Positions 18,664 to 27,131 of a DNA stretch of 64,000 nucleotides are shown here, piece by piece. Below the pieces are notes generated by a model. It ran no database searches. It was not told where the DNA came from and saw only the letters and a program-made list of their open reading frames with translations. A program made the position numbers and the translations under genes. How positions within the stretch are numbered: the stretch's first letter is position 1; every line of letters starts with the position of its first letter. Origin of the DNA: Sphingomonas arenae (GTDB lineage Bacteria > Pseudomonadota > Alphaproteobacteria > Sphingomonadales > Sphingomonadaceae); contig NZ_JAFFJU010000001.1 in assembly GCF_016924655.1 (NCBI RefSeq), positions 1 to 64,000 on the forward strand. The letters are read 5' to 3'.

Positions 18664-19262
18664 CGGCCGCTTCCGCTGGGGTCGGGTGCAAGCGCCGCCC
18701 GCCCTGCACGGATAAGGTCCACCCAGCCCGCAAACGCCTGCCCGAGGCTGACGAGCAGCTTCGACAATCCCTCGTCGCTAACCGAGCCGTCCTCCTTGAA
18801 CTTCTCGTCGGAAACGTGGCCCAGATAAGCCTCGGGCTGCTGCATGGTGGGCATGTCGAGAAACACGCAACACTGCCGCAGATGGTGGTTGCACCCGAAC
18901 CCGCCGAGTGCACCCGGCGAAGCGGTCACGATTGCCGCCGGCTTTTTGGCGAACACGCTCTGACCGTACGGTCGCGAGCCCACATCGATGGCGTTCTTGA
19001 GGGCACCAGGGATCGACCGGTTGTATTCGGGGGTCACGAACAGAACCCCGTCCGCATCCGCGATCTCGCGACGGAATCGCACCCACGGCTCCGGCTGCGG
19101 GTCGTTGTCGAGGTCGGGGTCGTAAAGCGGCAGGTCGGCAATCTCGACGATGTGGCAGCTCAAGCTCTCCGGGACCGATCCGCAGATGGCCCGCGCGACT
19201 TTCCGGTTCAGCGATCCCTCACGGATGGAGCCCACGATGATCGCGATGCGGTTCCTCGACAT
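18660..19262 (-). CDS. NAD(P)H-dependent FMN reductase (chromate/quinone reductase type)
   Basis: A 200-residue flavodoxin-like reductase. The FMN-phosphate loop [16 protein letters not shown] is at the N-terminus, the central [20 protein letters not shown] is the family signature, and the [16 protein letters not shown] segment shapes the flavin site. Relatives (ChrR, YieF, azoreductases) reduce quinones, chromate or azo dyes using NAD(P)H; protection from oxidative stress is the usual role. ATG 19262 has AGAGGAGAAGCG upstream. It lies 14 bases after RNase R on the same strand and is probably co-transcribed with it. Confidence 0.9.
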   Translation of the reverse strand: MSRNRIAIIVGSIREGSLNRKVARAICGSVPESLSCHIVEIADLPLYDPDLDNDPQPEPWVRFRREIADADGVLFVTPEYNRSIPGALKNAIDVGSRPYGQSVFAKKPAAIVTASPGALGGFGCNHHLRQCCVFLDMPTMQQPEAYLGHVSDEKFKEDGSVSDEGLSKLLVSLGQAFAGWVDLIRAGRAALAPDPSGSGR

Positions 19263-19276
19263 GCTCGCTTCTCCTC

Positions 19277-21547
19277 TCAGCGCCGCCGGCCTTGGTGGCG
19301 GATGTTGGCGGGTCGGCCACGCTTTCCAGTGGGCGGCCGCCGCATCCGGTCGCGTCGCGGCGGCGTCGCGTAGCTGCCCTCTGGCAACTCGAACCGAAGC
19401 CCTCCGCTGACCGGGTTTGCCTCGGCGAGGCGGAGCTTCAGGCGCTGACCGACCCGGTAGGTCTCCTCCGTATCCTCTCCGACGAGCGATCGTGAAGCTT
19501 CGTCGTAGCGGAAATATTCGTTGCCAAGCTCCTTCGCTAGAACCAGTCCGTCGCCGCCAAGACTCTCGACCGTCGCGAAGAAGCCGAACGGCTGGACGCC
19601 CGTGATCCGGCAGTCGACCAGCTCGCCGACATGGTCCGCCAGATAGGCCGCCACGTAGCGGTCGATGGTTTCCCGCTCCGCCTCCATCGCCCGCCGTTCG
19701 AGCATGGAGATGCCTTCGCCGATCTCGGTGAAGCGCTCCGCATCCTCGGGTGGTAGCCCACCATCGCCCAACCGATAGCTGCTCACCAACGCACGGTGGA
19801 CGAGCAGGTCGGCATAGCGGCGGATCGGCGACGTGAAGTGCGCATAGCTGCCGAGCGCCAGACCGAAGTGTCCGAGGGGTTCGGGCGAGTAGCGCGCCTG
19901 CGTCTGCGTCCGAAGCAGCTGCTCCATGATTTCGGGGCGCGCATCGCTGTCCCCCACCCGGTCGATGATCCGGTTGAACGTGGCCGGCTTGATCACCTGC
20001 CCGAGTGCGAACTCCATATCGAAGGTCGCAAGATAATCCTTGAGCGCTACCAGCTTCTCCCGGCCCGGCGCCTCGTGGACGCGATACATGACAGGCGCTT
20101 TCTTGTGCTCGAGCGCTTTCGCCGCCGCCACGTTGGCCGCGATCATGAAGTCTTCGACGAGGCGGTGCGCGTCGAGCCGCTCGCGGAGAGCCACCGAGGC
20201 GATGCGGCCCTTTTCGTCGAGAACGACCTGGCGCTCTGGGAGATCGAGCTCCAGCGGCTCGCGGCGATTGCGGGCAGCCAGCAGCGCCGACCAGCAAGCC
20301 CATAGGGGCTTGAGAGCGGTGGTCACCAACTCCTGGGAGACAGCTCCTTCGATCTCCGGCATGGAACAGGGCGAGGAGGCAACTTCCGTCCGGTCCTCCT
20401 TGCTGGCGTCGATGGCCGCCTGGGCGTCCTCATAGGCGATGTTCGCCGCAACCCGAATCACGGCCCGGCTGAATCGCCAGCTCTTCAGCGACCCATCCGG
20501 CGCCACCTGCAGATGGCATGCCAGGGCAGCGCGGTCCTCCCCTTCCTTGAGCGAGCAGATGTCGGACGACAGCTCGTGCGGCAGCATCGGCACGACCCTG
20601 TCCGGGAAGTAGACGCTGTTCCCTCGCCGACGGGCCTCCCGGTCGAGCTTGCTCCCGGGCCGAACGTAGAAGCTGACGTCCGCGATCGCGACGATGGCGT
20701 TCCAGCCGCCGTCCTCCCTTGGCTCGGCCCAGATGGCGTCATCGTGGTCCCGCGCGTCGGCTGGATCGATCGCGACAATCGGCAGGTGGCGCAGGTCCTC
20801 CCGGTCCTCGCCGAGCTTCTGGTTTGAGACCCGACCCGCTTCCTCGATCGTCTCCTGGCCGAATTCGTGCGGAAGTCCGTGCTTGTGGATTGCGATCAGG
20901 CTGAAGCTGCGAGGAGCGAACGGGTCGCCGAGGATCGCGTCCACCCGGGCCGACACCCGCGGGGGCCGGCCGGACGGATCGCAAAGAACGAGGTCGCCGA
21001 CCTGCGCGTCACCGAGCTCACTGATCGGCAGTTCCCGCCGCTCCTTCTTGTCCACCGGGCGGAGCCAGTAGCGCCCCCCCTCGCCTTCCTGGTGCACAAC
21101 CCCCAGGATGAGGTCGGCCGAGCGCTGCAGCTTTTTCATGAGGTGCGCGACAAGGCCCTGGCCGCGCTCTTCGGTGCGAGCGAGGATCCGGTCGTTCAGC
21201 CCCAGCGCGGAGCGGCGGCCCTTCTCGATGACCCGCAGCTTGGGCGGCGGGCCTTCCCCCTGCCAGTTGTCGGGCACTGCGACAGGTCCGTCCTCGACTG
21301 CGACTACCCGCAGCACCGTGACCTTAGGCACCCCACCCGCCTTGTGGAAGGCGCGGCCGGGCGACGAGTCGATCAGCCCCTCGTCGGCCATGTCCTTGAG
21401 CAGCGCCTTAAGGAGAATCTTCTCGTGGCCGGACAATCCGAATGCCCGCGCGATCTCGCGCTTGCCGGCGGGCTGGCCCGAGTTCTGGATGAACTCGAGG
21501 ATTTGCTGGCGGGTGGGCAGTCCGGGAGTGACAACCTTCTTCGGCAT
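19277..21547 (-). CDS. rnr: Ribonuclease R
   Basis: A 756-residue 3'-5' exoribonuclease of the RNB family that degrades structured RNA. Order of domains: N-terminal winged helix (RQQILEFIQNSGQPAGKREI), cold-shock domains, the RNB catalytic domain with the acidic cluster DPADARDHDDAIW near residue 260-275 and later HFTSPIRRYADLLVHRAL, then the S1 domain (GELVDCRITGVQPFGFFATV) and a basic tail (RRDRMRRPPTGKRGRP). The basic tail is typical of RNase R and helps RNA binding. All four catalytic aspartate positions appear intact. It precedes the FMN reductase gene on the same strand. Confidence 0.96.
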   Translation of the reverse strand: MPKKVVTPGLPTRQQILEFIQNSGQPAGKREIARAFGLSGHEKILLKALLKDMADEGLIDSSPGRAFHKAGGVPKVTVLRVVAVEDGPVAVPDNWQGEGPPPKLRVIEKGRRSALGLNDRILARTEERGQGLVAHLMKKLQRSADLILGVVHQEGEGGRYWLRPVDKKERRELPISELGDAQVGDLVLCDPSGRPPRVSARVDAILGDPFAPRSFSLIAIHKHGLPHEFGQETIEEAGRVSNQKLGEDREDLRHLPIVAIDPADARDHDDAIWAEPREDGGWNAIVAIADVSFYVRPGSKLDREARRRGNSVYFPDRVVPMLPHELSSDICSLKEGEDRAALACHLQVAPDGSLKSWRFSRAVIRVAANIAYEDAQAAIDASKEDRTEVASSPCSMPEIEGAVSQELVTTALKPLWACWSALLAARNRREPLELDLPERQVVLDEKGRIASVALRERLDAHRLVEDFMIAANVAAAKALEHKKAPVMYRVHEAPGREKLVALKDYLATFDMEFALGQVIKPATFNRIIDRVGDSDARPEIMEQLLRTQTQARYSPEPLGHFGLALGSYAHFTSPIRRYADLLVHRALVSSYRLGDGGLPPEDAERFTEIGEGISMLERRAMEAERETIDRYVAAYLADHVGELVDCRITGVQPFGFFATVESLGGDGLVLAKELGNEYFRYDEASRSLVGEDTEETYRVGQRLKLRLAEANPVSGGLRFELPEGSYATPPRRDRMRRPPTGKRGRPANIRHQGRRR

Positions 21548-21560
21548 CTCGTTCCTTAGC

Positions 21561-21640
21561 GCTCACCCTGAGTAGCCGCGAAGCGGCATATCGAAAGGTG
21601 CTTCGACACGGGGCTTGCAGCCCCTACTCAGCTTGAGCGG
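21561..21640. repeat. Palindromic repeat between rnr and the DMT exporter
   Basis: GCTCACCCTGAGTAG (21561-21575) and CTACTCAGCTTGAGCGG (21624-21640) are imperfect inverted arms about 80 bases apart, with GAAGCGG and CTTCGACA sub-motifs between. The right arm contains the stop and last codons of the exporter gene, so the repeat has become coding sequence. Confidence 0.6.
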
Positions 21641-22550
21641 CTTTGTTCAAATTTCTGGCCAGACGATGCTCCCGCCAAACGATGACCAGCCCGCTAAGAA
21701 TAATCACGGGCGCCCCGATCCACACCCATGGCGTCGGCCATTCCGCAAACAGCCACAGACCGAGCAGGGTGGCCCACAGCAGGCTAGTGTAATCCATCGG
21801 CATGACAAGTGCGACCGGCGCCAGGCGTAGCGCGCCCGTCAGCGTCAGCTGTGCCAGGCCGCCAGCCAGCGCCATGCCGGCGAGGACCGCCCACGTGCCG
21901 GCATCGTGCGCCTGGCCGAAGTGAACCATGAGCAGGCCGAGCGGCACCAGCGAACTGACCGCGAACCAGAAGACCGTGGTGGACGCACGCTCCGTCGCAC
22001 CGAGACGGCGGATGACGATCGTTACCGACGCGGTCAGGAGGGCGGCCACGATCGCGACCGCCGCGCCCACCAGAGGCACTTCGCCCGAGCCTGGCTGTAC
22101 AATGAGCAGCACGCCGACGAACCCGGCCGCAACGGCGCCCCATCTCCACTTGCCCGTCGGCTCACCCAGCACGAGCGCGGCCAGCACCGTGGAGAAGATC
22201 GGGACCGTGAAACCAATCGCCGTCGCCTCAGCCAGCGGAAGGAGGGCCACGGCCACGAAGTTTAGCCCCATGGCGGTGACGCCCAGGGCCATCCGCCCGA
22301 CATGCGCCCCCACGCGCCGCGTGCGCAACGAGGGGAAGCCGGGGCCCACGGCAACCAGCCCGAGCGCGCAGAGCGCCGAGCCGATCTGTCGGTAGAACAA
22401 GCTTTCGATCACATGCACGCCCTGCTCGGCAGCAAGCTTCACACCCGCAAACATCAGGGCAAGCAGGACGGCCGTGAGCAGGCGCAGGCCGATGGCGAGC
22501 CGCGGGCGTTGCTCGGCCGGGCGGTCGGTGTCGTGGCTCCTTGCTTTCAC
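21624..22550 (-). CDS. DMT-superfamily (EamA) transporter
   Basis: A 308-residue membrane protein with about ten hydrophobic segments arranged as two EamA repeats. GLNFVAVALLPLAEATAIGF and LVLGEPTGKWRWGAVAAGFVGVLL are typical of the first repeat; LLWATLLGLWLFAEWPTPWVWIGA closes the second. Such proteins export metabolites such as amino acids or purines, driven by the proton gradient. The substrate cannot be predicted. The last few codons, encoding KAAQAE, and the stop fall in a palindromic repeat arm. Confidence 0.87.
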   Translation of the reverse strand: MKARSHDTDRPAEQRPRLAIGLRLLTAVLLALMFAGVKLAAEQGVHVIESLFYRQIGSALCALGLVAVGPGFPSLRTRRVGAHVGRMALGVTAMGLNFVAVALLPLAEATAIGFTVPIFSTVLAALVLGEPTGKWRWGAVAAGFVGVLLIVQPGSGEVPLVGAAVAIVAALLTASVTIVIRRLGATERASTTVFWFAVSSLVPLGLLMVHFGQAHDAGTWAVLAGMALAGGLAQLTLTGALRLAPVALVMPMDYTSLLWATLLGLWLFAEWPTPWVWIGAPVIILSGLVIVWREHRLARNLNKAAQAE

Positions 22551-22553
22551 TTC

Positions 22554-22634
22554 GTCATGCCGGGCTTGACCCGGCGTCCGCCTTTCCTTGCATCATCGTT
22601 GAAGAAGGCAGGCCCCGCTCAAGGCCGGGGTGAC
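22554..22634. repeat. Palindromic intergenic repeat (GCCGGGCTTGACCCGG family)
   Basis: GTCATGCCGGGCTTGACCCGG (22554-22574) and the reverse complement of 22613-22634 match at most positions, forming an 81-base imperfect palindrome between the exporter and peptidase genes. A second member of the type lies at 30342-30423. Confidence 0.7.
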
Positions 22635-22636
22635 GC

Positions 22637-24025
22637 TTATCGCTGAGCCGGCGCAGGCGGTGGCGCGATGTAAGGCTTGAACGCACCGCCAGGCACGGCC
22701 GAGGCGACGGGGCTCTCGAAGCCGTTCGCGCTAACTGAAGAGACGCCGAACACCCAGTCATCGACGCGGATACCGCGCAGGCTTACGAAGCCGCGGCAGA
22801 TTCCGTCATTGCCTCTCGTGCATCCGCCTTCACCAGACATCGCGTGCTGCCACTGGTTGCTATCGGTTCGTCGCCACCGAACCACCACGGTTTTGGCACC
22901 CTCCGCCGGAAGCCAGCTAACCATAGTATTCGTACTCACCGCTCCCTCAACCGTCGGCTCTGGCGGCGGTGGAGCGCTCGCCAGGGCGGCCAGGGCGGAG
23001 ACGTTCAGCTTCACGACCTTGGTCAGGTAGGGAAAGTCCATCTTGTCTATGGTGTCGCCGTACTCGACTCCGTTCTCGGTCCGAAGATCCTGGTGCTGGT
23101 GGTTGTAATTTTCCACAGCGACCGAGAAGCGGACCGCCGGGTAGCCGGCGTTGAGGAACTCTGTGTGATCACCGCCACGTCCGAAGCGGTCATTGCGCCA
23201 CACCTGCATGACGTCGAGCCCAATCGCGGGCAGCCGTTCGGCAAGAGAGTCGAGAAACCGCGACAGGTTGCGGGAGGGCGCATCGTTCTCGCCGCCAAGA
23301 CTGCGCTGCTGCGCCGCCAGTTCCTCTCGCCCTTGCCAGCGCGGCCCTTCGGAAAAGACGCGCACTTGCCTGTCGTTGCACACCCCGTCCGATCCGCAGC
23401 TGTTTCCAATGATGTCGTTGTTGAGGTTGGCGACGACGTTCCAGCCCTGCGCCTTGGCATAGTCCGCCAGGATCTTCCCGCCGAGCAGCCCCTGCTCCTC
23501 CCCGCTCAGCGCTGCGTAGACGATGGTCCCGGGGAACTTGCGCTTGCTCAGCACCCGCGCCGCCTCCAGCACCGCCGCCGTGCCGGATCCATCGTCGTTC
23601 GCTCCCGGTGCGTCCTTGGTGAAATCCATGACGTCCGTCACGCGTGAGTCGATGTGCCCGGTGATGATCACCACATCGTTCAACCGCTCCGTCCCGCGCT
23701 GAATCGCCACCGCATTGCAGACCTTGGTCGGAGTAGGGACTCGCCGACCCGTCACGGTATCGCAGATCTGAAGGGTCGTGAGGCCAAGCCTTTTCATCTC
23801 CGCGTCGGCCCAGCGCACCGAGGCCCCGATACCCCGCTTGGGATCAGTCTGCGACGACAAAGTATGGCGGGTGCCGAAGCTGACCAGCTTTTCGATATCA
23901 CGATGGATTCGCTGCTGGCTGACTTCGGAAACAACCTGGTTCAGCAGGACCTCCGGCTTTGGCGATTGCTGGGCCGCCGCAGTGGTCGGGAGGAGCATGG
24001 CGGAGGCAAGAAGGAGGTGACGCAT
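22637..24025 (-). CDS. Secreted M28 family zinc aminopeptidase
   Basis: A 462-residue exported metallopeptidase. Signal peptide: MRHLLLASAMLLPTTAAAQQ. The two-zinc site is visible: His124 in ITGHIDSR, bridging Asp144 in GANDDGSG, general base Glu176 plus ligand Glu177 in LSGEEQGL, Asp204 in LNNDIIG, and His287 in GGDHTEF. A C-terminal domain from about residue 360 looks like a fibronectin-type or prepeptidase-like module with proline-rich end (YIAPPPAPAQR). It probably removes N-terminal amino acids from peptides in the periplasm or outside. ATG 24025 is chosen for the signal peptide, with CGGAG upstream. Confidence 0.92.
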   Translation of the reverse strand: MRHLLLASAMLLPTTAAAQQSPKPEVLLNQVVSEVSQQRIHRDIEKLVSFGTRHTLSSQTDPKRGIGASVRWADAEMKRLGLTTLQICDTVTGRRVPTPTKVCNAVAIQRGTERLNDVVIITGHIDSRVTDVMDFTKDAPGANDDGSGTAAVLEAARVLSKRKFPGTIVYAALSGEEQGLLGGKILADYAKAQGWNVVANLNNDIIGNSCGSDGVCNDRQVRVFSEGPRWQGREELAAQQRSLGGENDAPSRNLSRFLDSLAERLPAIGLDVMQVWRNDRFGRGGDHTEFLNAGYPAVRFSVAVENYNHQHQDLRTENGVEYGDTIDKMDFPYLTKVVKLNVSALAALASAPPPPEPTVEGAVSTNTMVSWLPAEGAKTVVVRWRRTDSNQWQHAMSGEGGCTRGNDGICRGFVSLRGIRVDDWVFGVSSVSANGFESPVASAVPGGAFKPYIAPPPAPAQR

Positions 24026-24045
24026 GGTTACTCCGAGCTGTTTGA

Positions 24046-24076
24046 GAGCACCCTTCGACAAGCTCCGGGTGAGCGC
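24046..24076. repeat. Half-element of the CTTCGACAAGCTC repeat family
   Basis: CCCTTCGACAAGCTCCGGGTGAGCG (within 24051-24075) resembles one arm of the palindrome at 29449-29521 (TTCGACAAGCTC). The matching arm is not obvious here, so it may be a decayed copy upstream of the peptidase start. Confidence 0.4.
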
Positions 24077-24207
24077 AAGTAGTTACCGCGATGAAAAGCG
24101 CTTACGTTGCCCTGTCGAAACATGTTCTTGACGAGGCCCGATCAACTGGCATTCCCAGCCTTCGCTGGCTAGAGCGCTCCGCGACAGACTCAAGCGGGAC
24201 CATCACC

Positions 24208-25707
24208 ATGCGTCAGATCGACCATTTCATCGGCGGCAGCAGCTTTGCGAGCGGAGAGCGGCAGGGCGACATCTTCAATCCGAGCGAAGGACAGGTGCAG
24301 GCCACCGTCTGCCTCGGCACCTCTGCCGACCTCCAGCGCGCGGTTGACGCCGCCAAGGCCGCACAGCCCGCCTGGGCCGCCACCAATCCGCAGCGCCGGG
24401 CGAGGGTCATGTTCCGCTTCAAGGAATTGATCGAGCAGAACATGGACGACCTTGCGCGGACCCTGTCGAGCGAACACGGCAAGGTCATCGCGGACGCCAA
24501 AGGCGACATCCAGCGCGGCCTAGAGGTCATTGAATATACCTGCGGCATTCCGCAAGCGCTGAAGGGCGAGTACACACAGGGCGCCGGTCCGGGTATCGAC
24601 GTCTATTCCATGCGCCAGCCGCTCGGCATCGGCGCGGGCATCACGCCGTTCAACTTCCCCGCGATGATCCCGATGTGGATGTTCGGCATGGCCATCGCCT
24701 GCGGCAACGCCTTCATCCTCAAGCCGTCCGAGCGCGATCCAACCGTTCCGGTGCGGCTGGCCGAACTGATGCAGGAAGCCGGTCTGCCCGACGGCATCCT
24801 CAACGTCGTGCATGGCGACAAGGAAATGGTCGACGCCATCCTCGACCACCGCGACATCGCCGCCATCAGCTTCGTGGGCTCGTCCGACATCGCCCAGTAC
24901 ATTTACTCGCGCGGCACCGCGAACGGGAAGCGCGTGCAGGCGTTCGGCGGGGCCAAGAACCACGGCATCGTCATGCCCGACGCCGACCTCGACCAGGTCG
25001 TCACCGACTTGACCGGAGCCGCCTTCGGCTCGGCCGGCGAGCGTTGCATGGCGCTGCCGGTCGTTGTGCCGGTTGGCGACGAAACCGCGGATCGACTGCG
25101 CGAGAAGCTCATCCCTGCCATCGAGGCACTCCGCGTCGGCGTGTCGACCGACCCCGACGCTCATTATGGCCCGGTGGTCACCAAGGCCCACAAGGAGCGG
25201 GTCGAGGGCTACATCCAGATGTGCGTCGACGAAGGCGGCGAGTTGGTGGTGGATGGCCGCGGCTTCACGCTGCAGGGCAATGAGGAAGGCTTCTTTATCG
25301 GCCCGACCTTCTTTGATCACGTGAAGCCGACGTTCCGCTCTTACCAGGAGGAAATCTTCGGCCCGGTGCTGCAGATGGTCCGCGCCCGCGAATTTGAGGA
25401 AGCGGTCCGCCTGCCCAGCGATCACGATTATGGAAACGGTGTCGCCATCTTCACCCGCAACGGACACGCCGCGCGCGAGTTCGTCAGCCGCGTCAATGTC
25501 GGGATGGTAGGCGTCAACGTGCCGATCCCCGTGCCGGTCAGCTACCACAGCTTCGGCGGCTGGAAGCGCTCCGGTTTCGGCGACATCGGTCAGTATGGGC
25601 AGGAGGGGCTGAGGTTCTGGACCAAGACCAAGGTCGTGACCCAGCGCTGGCCGGATGGCGGCGTGGGAGACGCAGCTAACGCCTTCATCATCCCAACGAT
25701 GGGTTGA
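24208..25707 (+). CDS. mmsA: Methylmalonate-semialdehyde dehydrogenase (CoA-acylating)
   Basis: A 499-residue CoA-dependent aldehyde dehydrogenase. Diagnostic blocks are ITPFNFPAMIPMWMFGMAIA, VQAFGGAKNHGIVMPDADL and catalytic Cys280 in GSAGERCMALPVVVPVG. MmsA has no general-base Glu of ordinary ALDHs: the Glu of ELGGK is replaced by FGGAKN, as seen here. It converts methylmalonate semialdehyde to propionyl-CoA, the last step of valine degradation. ATG 24208 gives the expected MRQIDHFIGG start; the frame is open to 24091 but that part is unlike the family. It starts the valine cluster. Confidence 0.95.
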   Translation: MRQIDHFIGGSSFASGERQGDIFNPSEGQVQATVCLGTSADLQRAVDAAKAAQPAWAATNPQRRARVMFRFKELIEQNMDDLARTLSSEHGKVIADAKGDIQRGLEVIEYTCGIPQALKGEYTQGAGPGIDVYSMRQPLGIGAGITPFNFPAMIPMWMFGMAIACGNAFILKPSERDPTVPVRLAELMQEAGLPDGILNVVHGDKEMVDAILDHRDIAAISFVGSSDIAQYIYSRGTANGKRVQAFGGAKNHGIVMPDADLDQVVTDLTGAAFGSAGERCMALPVVVPVGDETADRLREKLIPAIEALRVGVSTDPDAHYGPVVTKAHKERVEGYIQMCVDEGGELVVDGRGFTLQGNEEGFFIGPTFFDHVKPTFRSYQEEIFGPVLQMVRAREFEEAVRLPSDHDYGNGVAIFTRNGHAAREFVSRVNVGMVGVNVPIPVPVSYHSFGGWKRSGFGDIGQYGQEGLRFWTKTKVVTQRWPDGGVGDAANAFIIPTMG

Positions 25708-25726
25708 TGCGGTTAGGGAGTTCGAG

Positions 25727-26116
25727 GTGAATAAGCAGCGAACCTCTGGCTCCTCTCCGTATGAGACACTCTACGGCTTCTCGCGTGCTGTCCGCGTCGG
25801 CGATCGCATCATCGTGTCGGGCACGGCGCCGGTCGAGGATGATGGCTCTTCCACGCCCGGCGACGCGGCCGTGCAGGCACGGCGATGCTTCGACATCATC
25901 CTGCGAGCCGTCGAGGATCTCGGCGGCTCGGCCGAGCACGTGGTGCGCACCCGCATGTTCATCACCGACCCGCGGGACGCGAATGCCATCGGCGCGGTTC
26001 ACGGGGAGGTTTTTCGCGTGGTTCGTCCGGCTGCCACCATGGTAGTCGTGAACGCGCTCCTTCGCGACGAATGGCGGGTCGAGATCGAGGCAGAAGCGTT
26101 GGTGCATCATGAATAA
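25727..26116 (+). CDS. RidA family (YjgF/YER057c/UK114) protein
   Basis: A 129-residue protein of the RidA/YjgF superfamily, with GFSRAVRVGDRIIVSGTAPV, AVQARRCFDIILRAVEDLGG and VVRTRMFITD. RidA enzymes hydrolyse reactive enamine/imine intermediates formed by PLP enzymes. The arginine in VVRTRMFITD and the glutamate near the end (EIEAEALV) correspond to positions often used by active members, so imine deaminase activity is possible. Start GTG 25727 with GGGAGTTCGAG upstream; it lies 19 bases after mmsA and overlaps the lipoprotein gene by 8 bases. Confidence 0.83.
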   Translation: MNKQRTSGSSPYETLYGFSRAVRVGDRIIVSGTAPVEDDGSSTPGDAAVQARRCFDIILRAVEDLGGSAEHVVRTRMFITDPRDANAIGAVHGEVFRVVRPAATMVVVNALLRDEWRVEIEAEALVHHE

Positions 26117-26702
26117 AGCTTTCGCAGCCCTGTGCGCAGTGGGTCTCCTCGTGGTCGCTGGCTGCCGTCCAACGACCGATCGCACCGAAGCGCGTGAAGC
26201 CGGCGCCGAGGCGGCTCCCGGCGGCACTGCACGCACATCGCAGCAAGCCGGTAATCCGGTCCAGCCCGGGGCCGAACAGATCACGCCCGAGACGCTGCCG
26301 GCAGAAATCGCCGTCGGCAACACGGTCGAAACGTTACCCGGGAATGCCGTGGCGCCGCCTCCCGCGGTCGCGGACCTGGCCATTCCGCGAACGTACCAGG
26401 GTCGCTGGGGCTTGGTCGCGGCGGACTGTACCTCGACTCGCGGCGACGCCAAGGGACTGCTGGTCATCGACGGGCGAACCCTTCGCTTCTATGAATCCGT
26501 CGGCACCTTGCGTGAACGGCAGCCCTCGTCCGCGAACGGCTTCACGGGGGTATTCGATTTCACCGGCGAGGGCATGAGCTGGCAGCGGACGATCACGCTG
26601 CAAAGGAGCGGCGAACAGCTTCGCCGGACGGAATCGGCAAGTGAGCAGGGTCCGGTCGACCTCACCTACACGCGCTGTCCCGTCTCTCGCTCGAGCGCAT
26701 GA
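26109..26702 (+). CDS. Hypothetical lipoprotein
   Basis: A 197-residue protein I do not recognise. The N-terminus has a lipoprotein signal with lipobox VVAGC, Cys19 being the predicted lipidated residue. Residues 20-90 are low-complexity and rich in Ala, Pro, Thr and Glu, probably a linker. The folded part (about 93-197) contains RWGLVAADCTSTRGDAKGLLVIDGRTLRFYES and a second cysteine pair candidate (Cys in VAADC and YTRCPV). The start overlaps the RidA stop by 8 bases. The 3' end overlaps the convergent next gene by 37 bases. Function unknown. Confidence 0.65.
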   Translation: MNKAFAALCAVGLLVVAGCRPTTDRTEAREAGAEAAPGGTARTSQQAGNPVQPGAEQITPETLPAEIAVGNTVETLPGNAVAPPPAVADLAIPRTYQGRWGLVAADCTSTRGDAKGLLVIDGRTLRFYESVGTLRERQPSSANGFTGVFDFTGEGMSWQRTITLQRSGEQLRRTESASEQGPVDLTYTRCPVSRSSA

Positions 26703-27073
26703 TCCAGCATCAGGATCAGGTCCCTGACCTCCTGCTTGCGGCTCATCTGTTCAGGGCCGACGAGCACGCGCGGCGCCTCCGCAGGTCGCTTGAGCAGGAT
26801 TGCAGGCAGCGCATTGGATACATCCGGGAACTGCTCTCGAAACTCGTCCCGATGCAGGAACTCCGGTCGGTAAGGCAGCCGACGGATATAGACCTTCCAC
26901 TCGGCCCGCATGGACACGGCGCCGTGGGTGATCGCGCATAAGGAGCACTCATAGGTCTCCGGCGAGACGAGCTTGTGCAAGGCGTCGAGCGCGGCTCTCA
27001 TCATCCCGCTGTCGGCGTTGTAGACGAAGATCAGCCGAGCTTTATCGTCCTGAGCTGTTCCGCGTGTCGCCAT
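26666..27073 (-). CDS. Conserved hypothetical protein with a CxxC pair
   Basis: A 135-residue cytoplasmic protein without a known function. It begins with a beta-strand motif ARLIFVYNADSGMMRAALDALHK and has Cys43-x-x-Cys46 in YECSLCAITHG, then MRAEWKVYIRRLPYRPEFLHRDEF. The fold may be thioredoxin-like, since a CxxC follows a predicted helix, but no diagnostic motif confirms it. It faces the acyl-CoA dehydrogenase across 58 bases and overlaps the lipoprotein gene 3' end. The antiparallel overlap and composition like its neighbours suggest a real gene. Confidence 0.65.
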   Translation of the reverse strand: MATRGTAQDDKARLIFVYNADSGMMRAALDALHKLVSPETYECSLCAITHGAVSMRAEWKVYIRRLPYRPEFLHRDEFREQFPDVSNALPAILLKRPAEAPRVLVGPEQMSRKQEVRDLILMLDHALERETGQRV

Positions 27074-27131
27074 TGCGCCTCCCCTATCATAGTCACTGGA
27101 AACCCGGACGCAGTCTCGCTAACGCGCGCTC

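Noticed and set aside
24091-24207. 39-codon N-terminal extension of mmsA
   Set aside because: Unlike MmsA proteins; ATG 24208 has a ribosome-binding site and gives the standard start.
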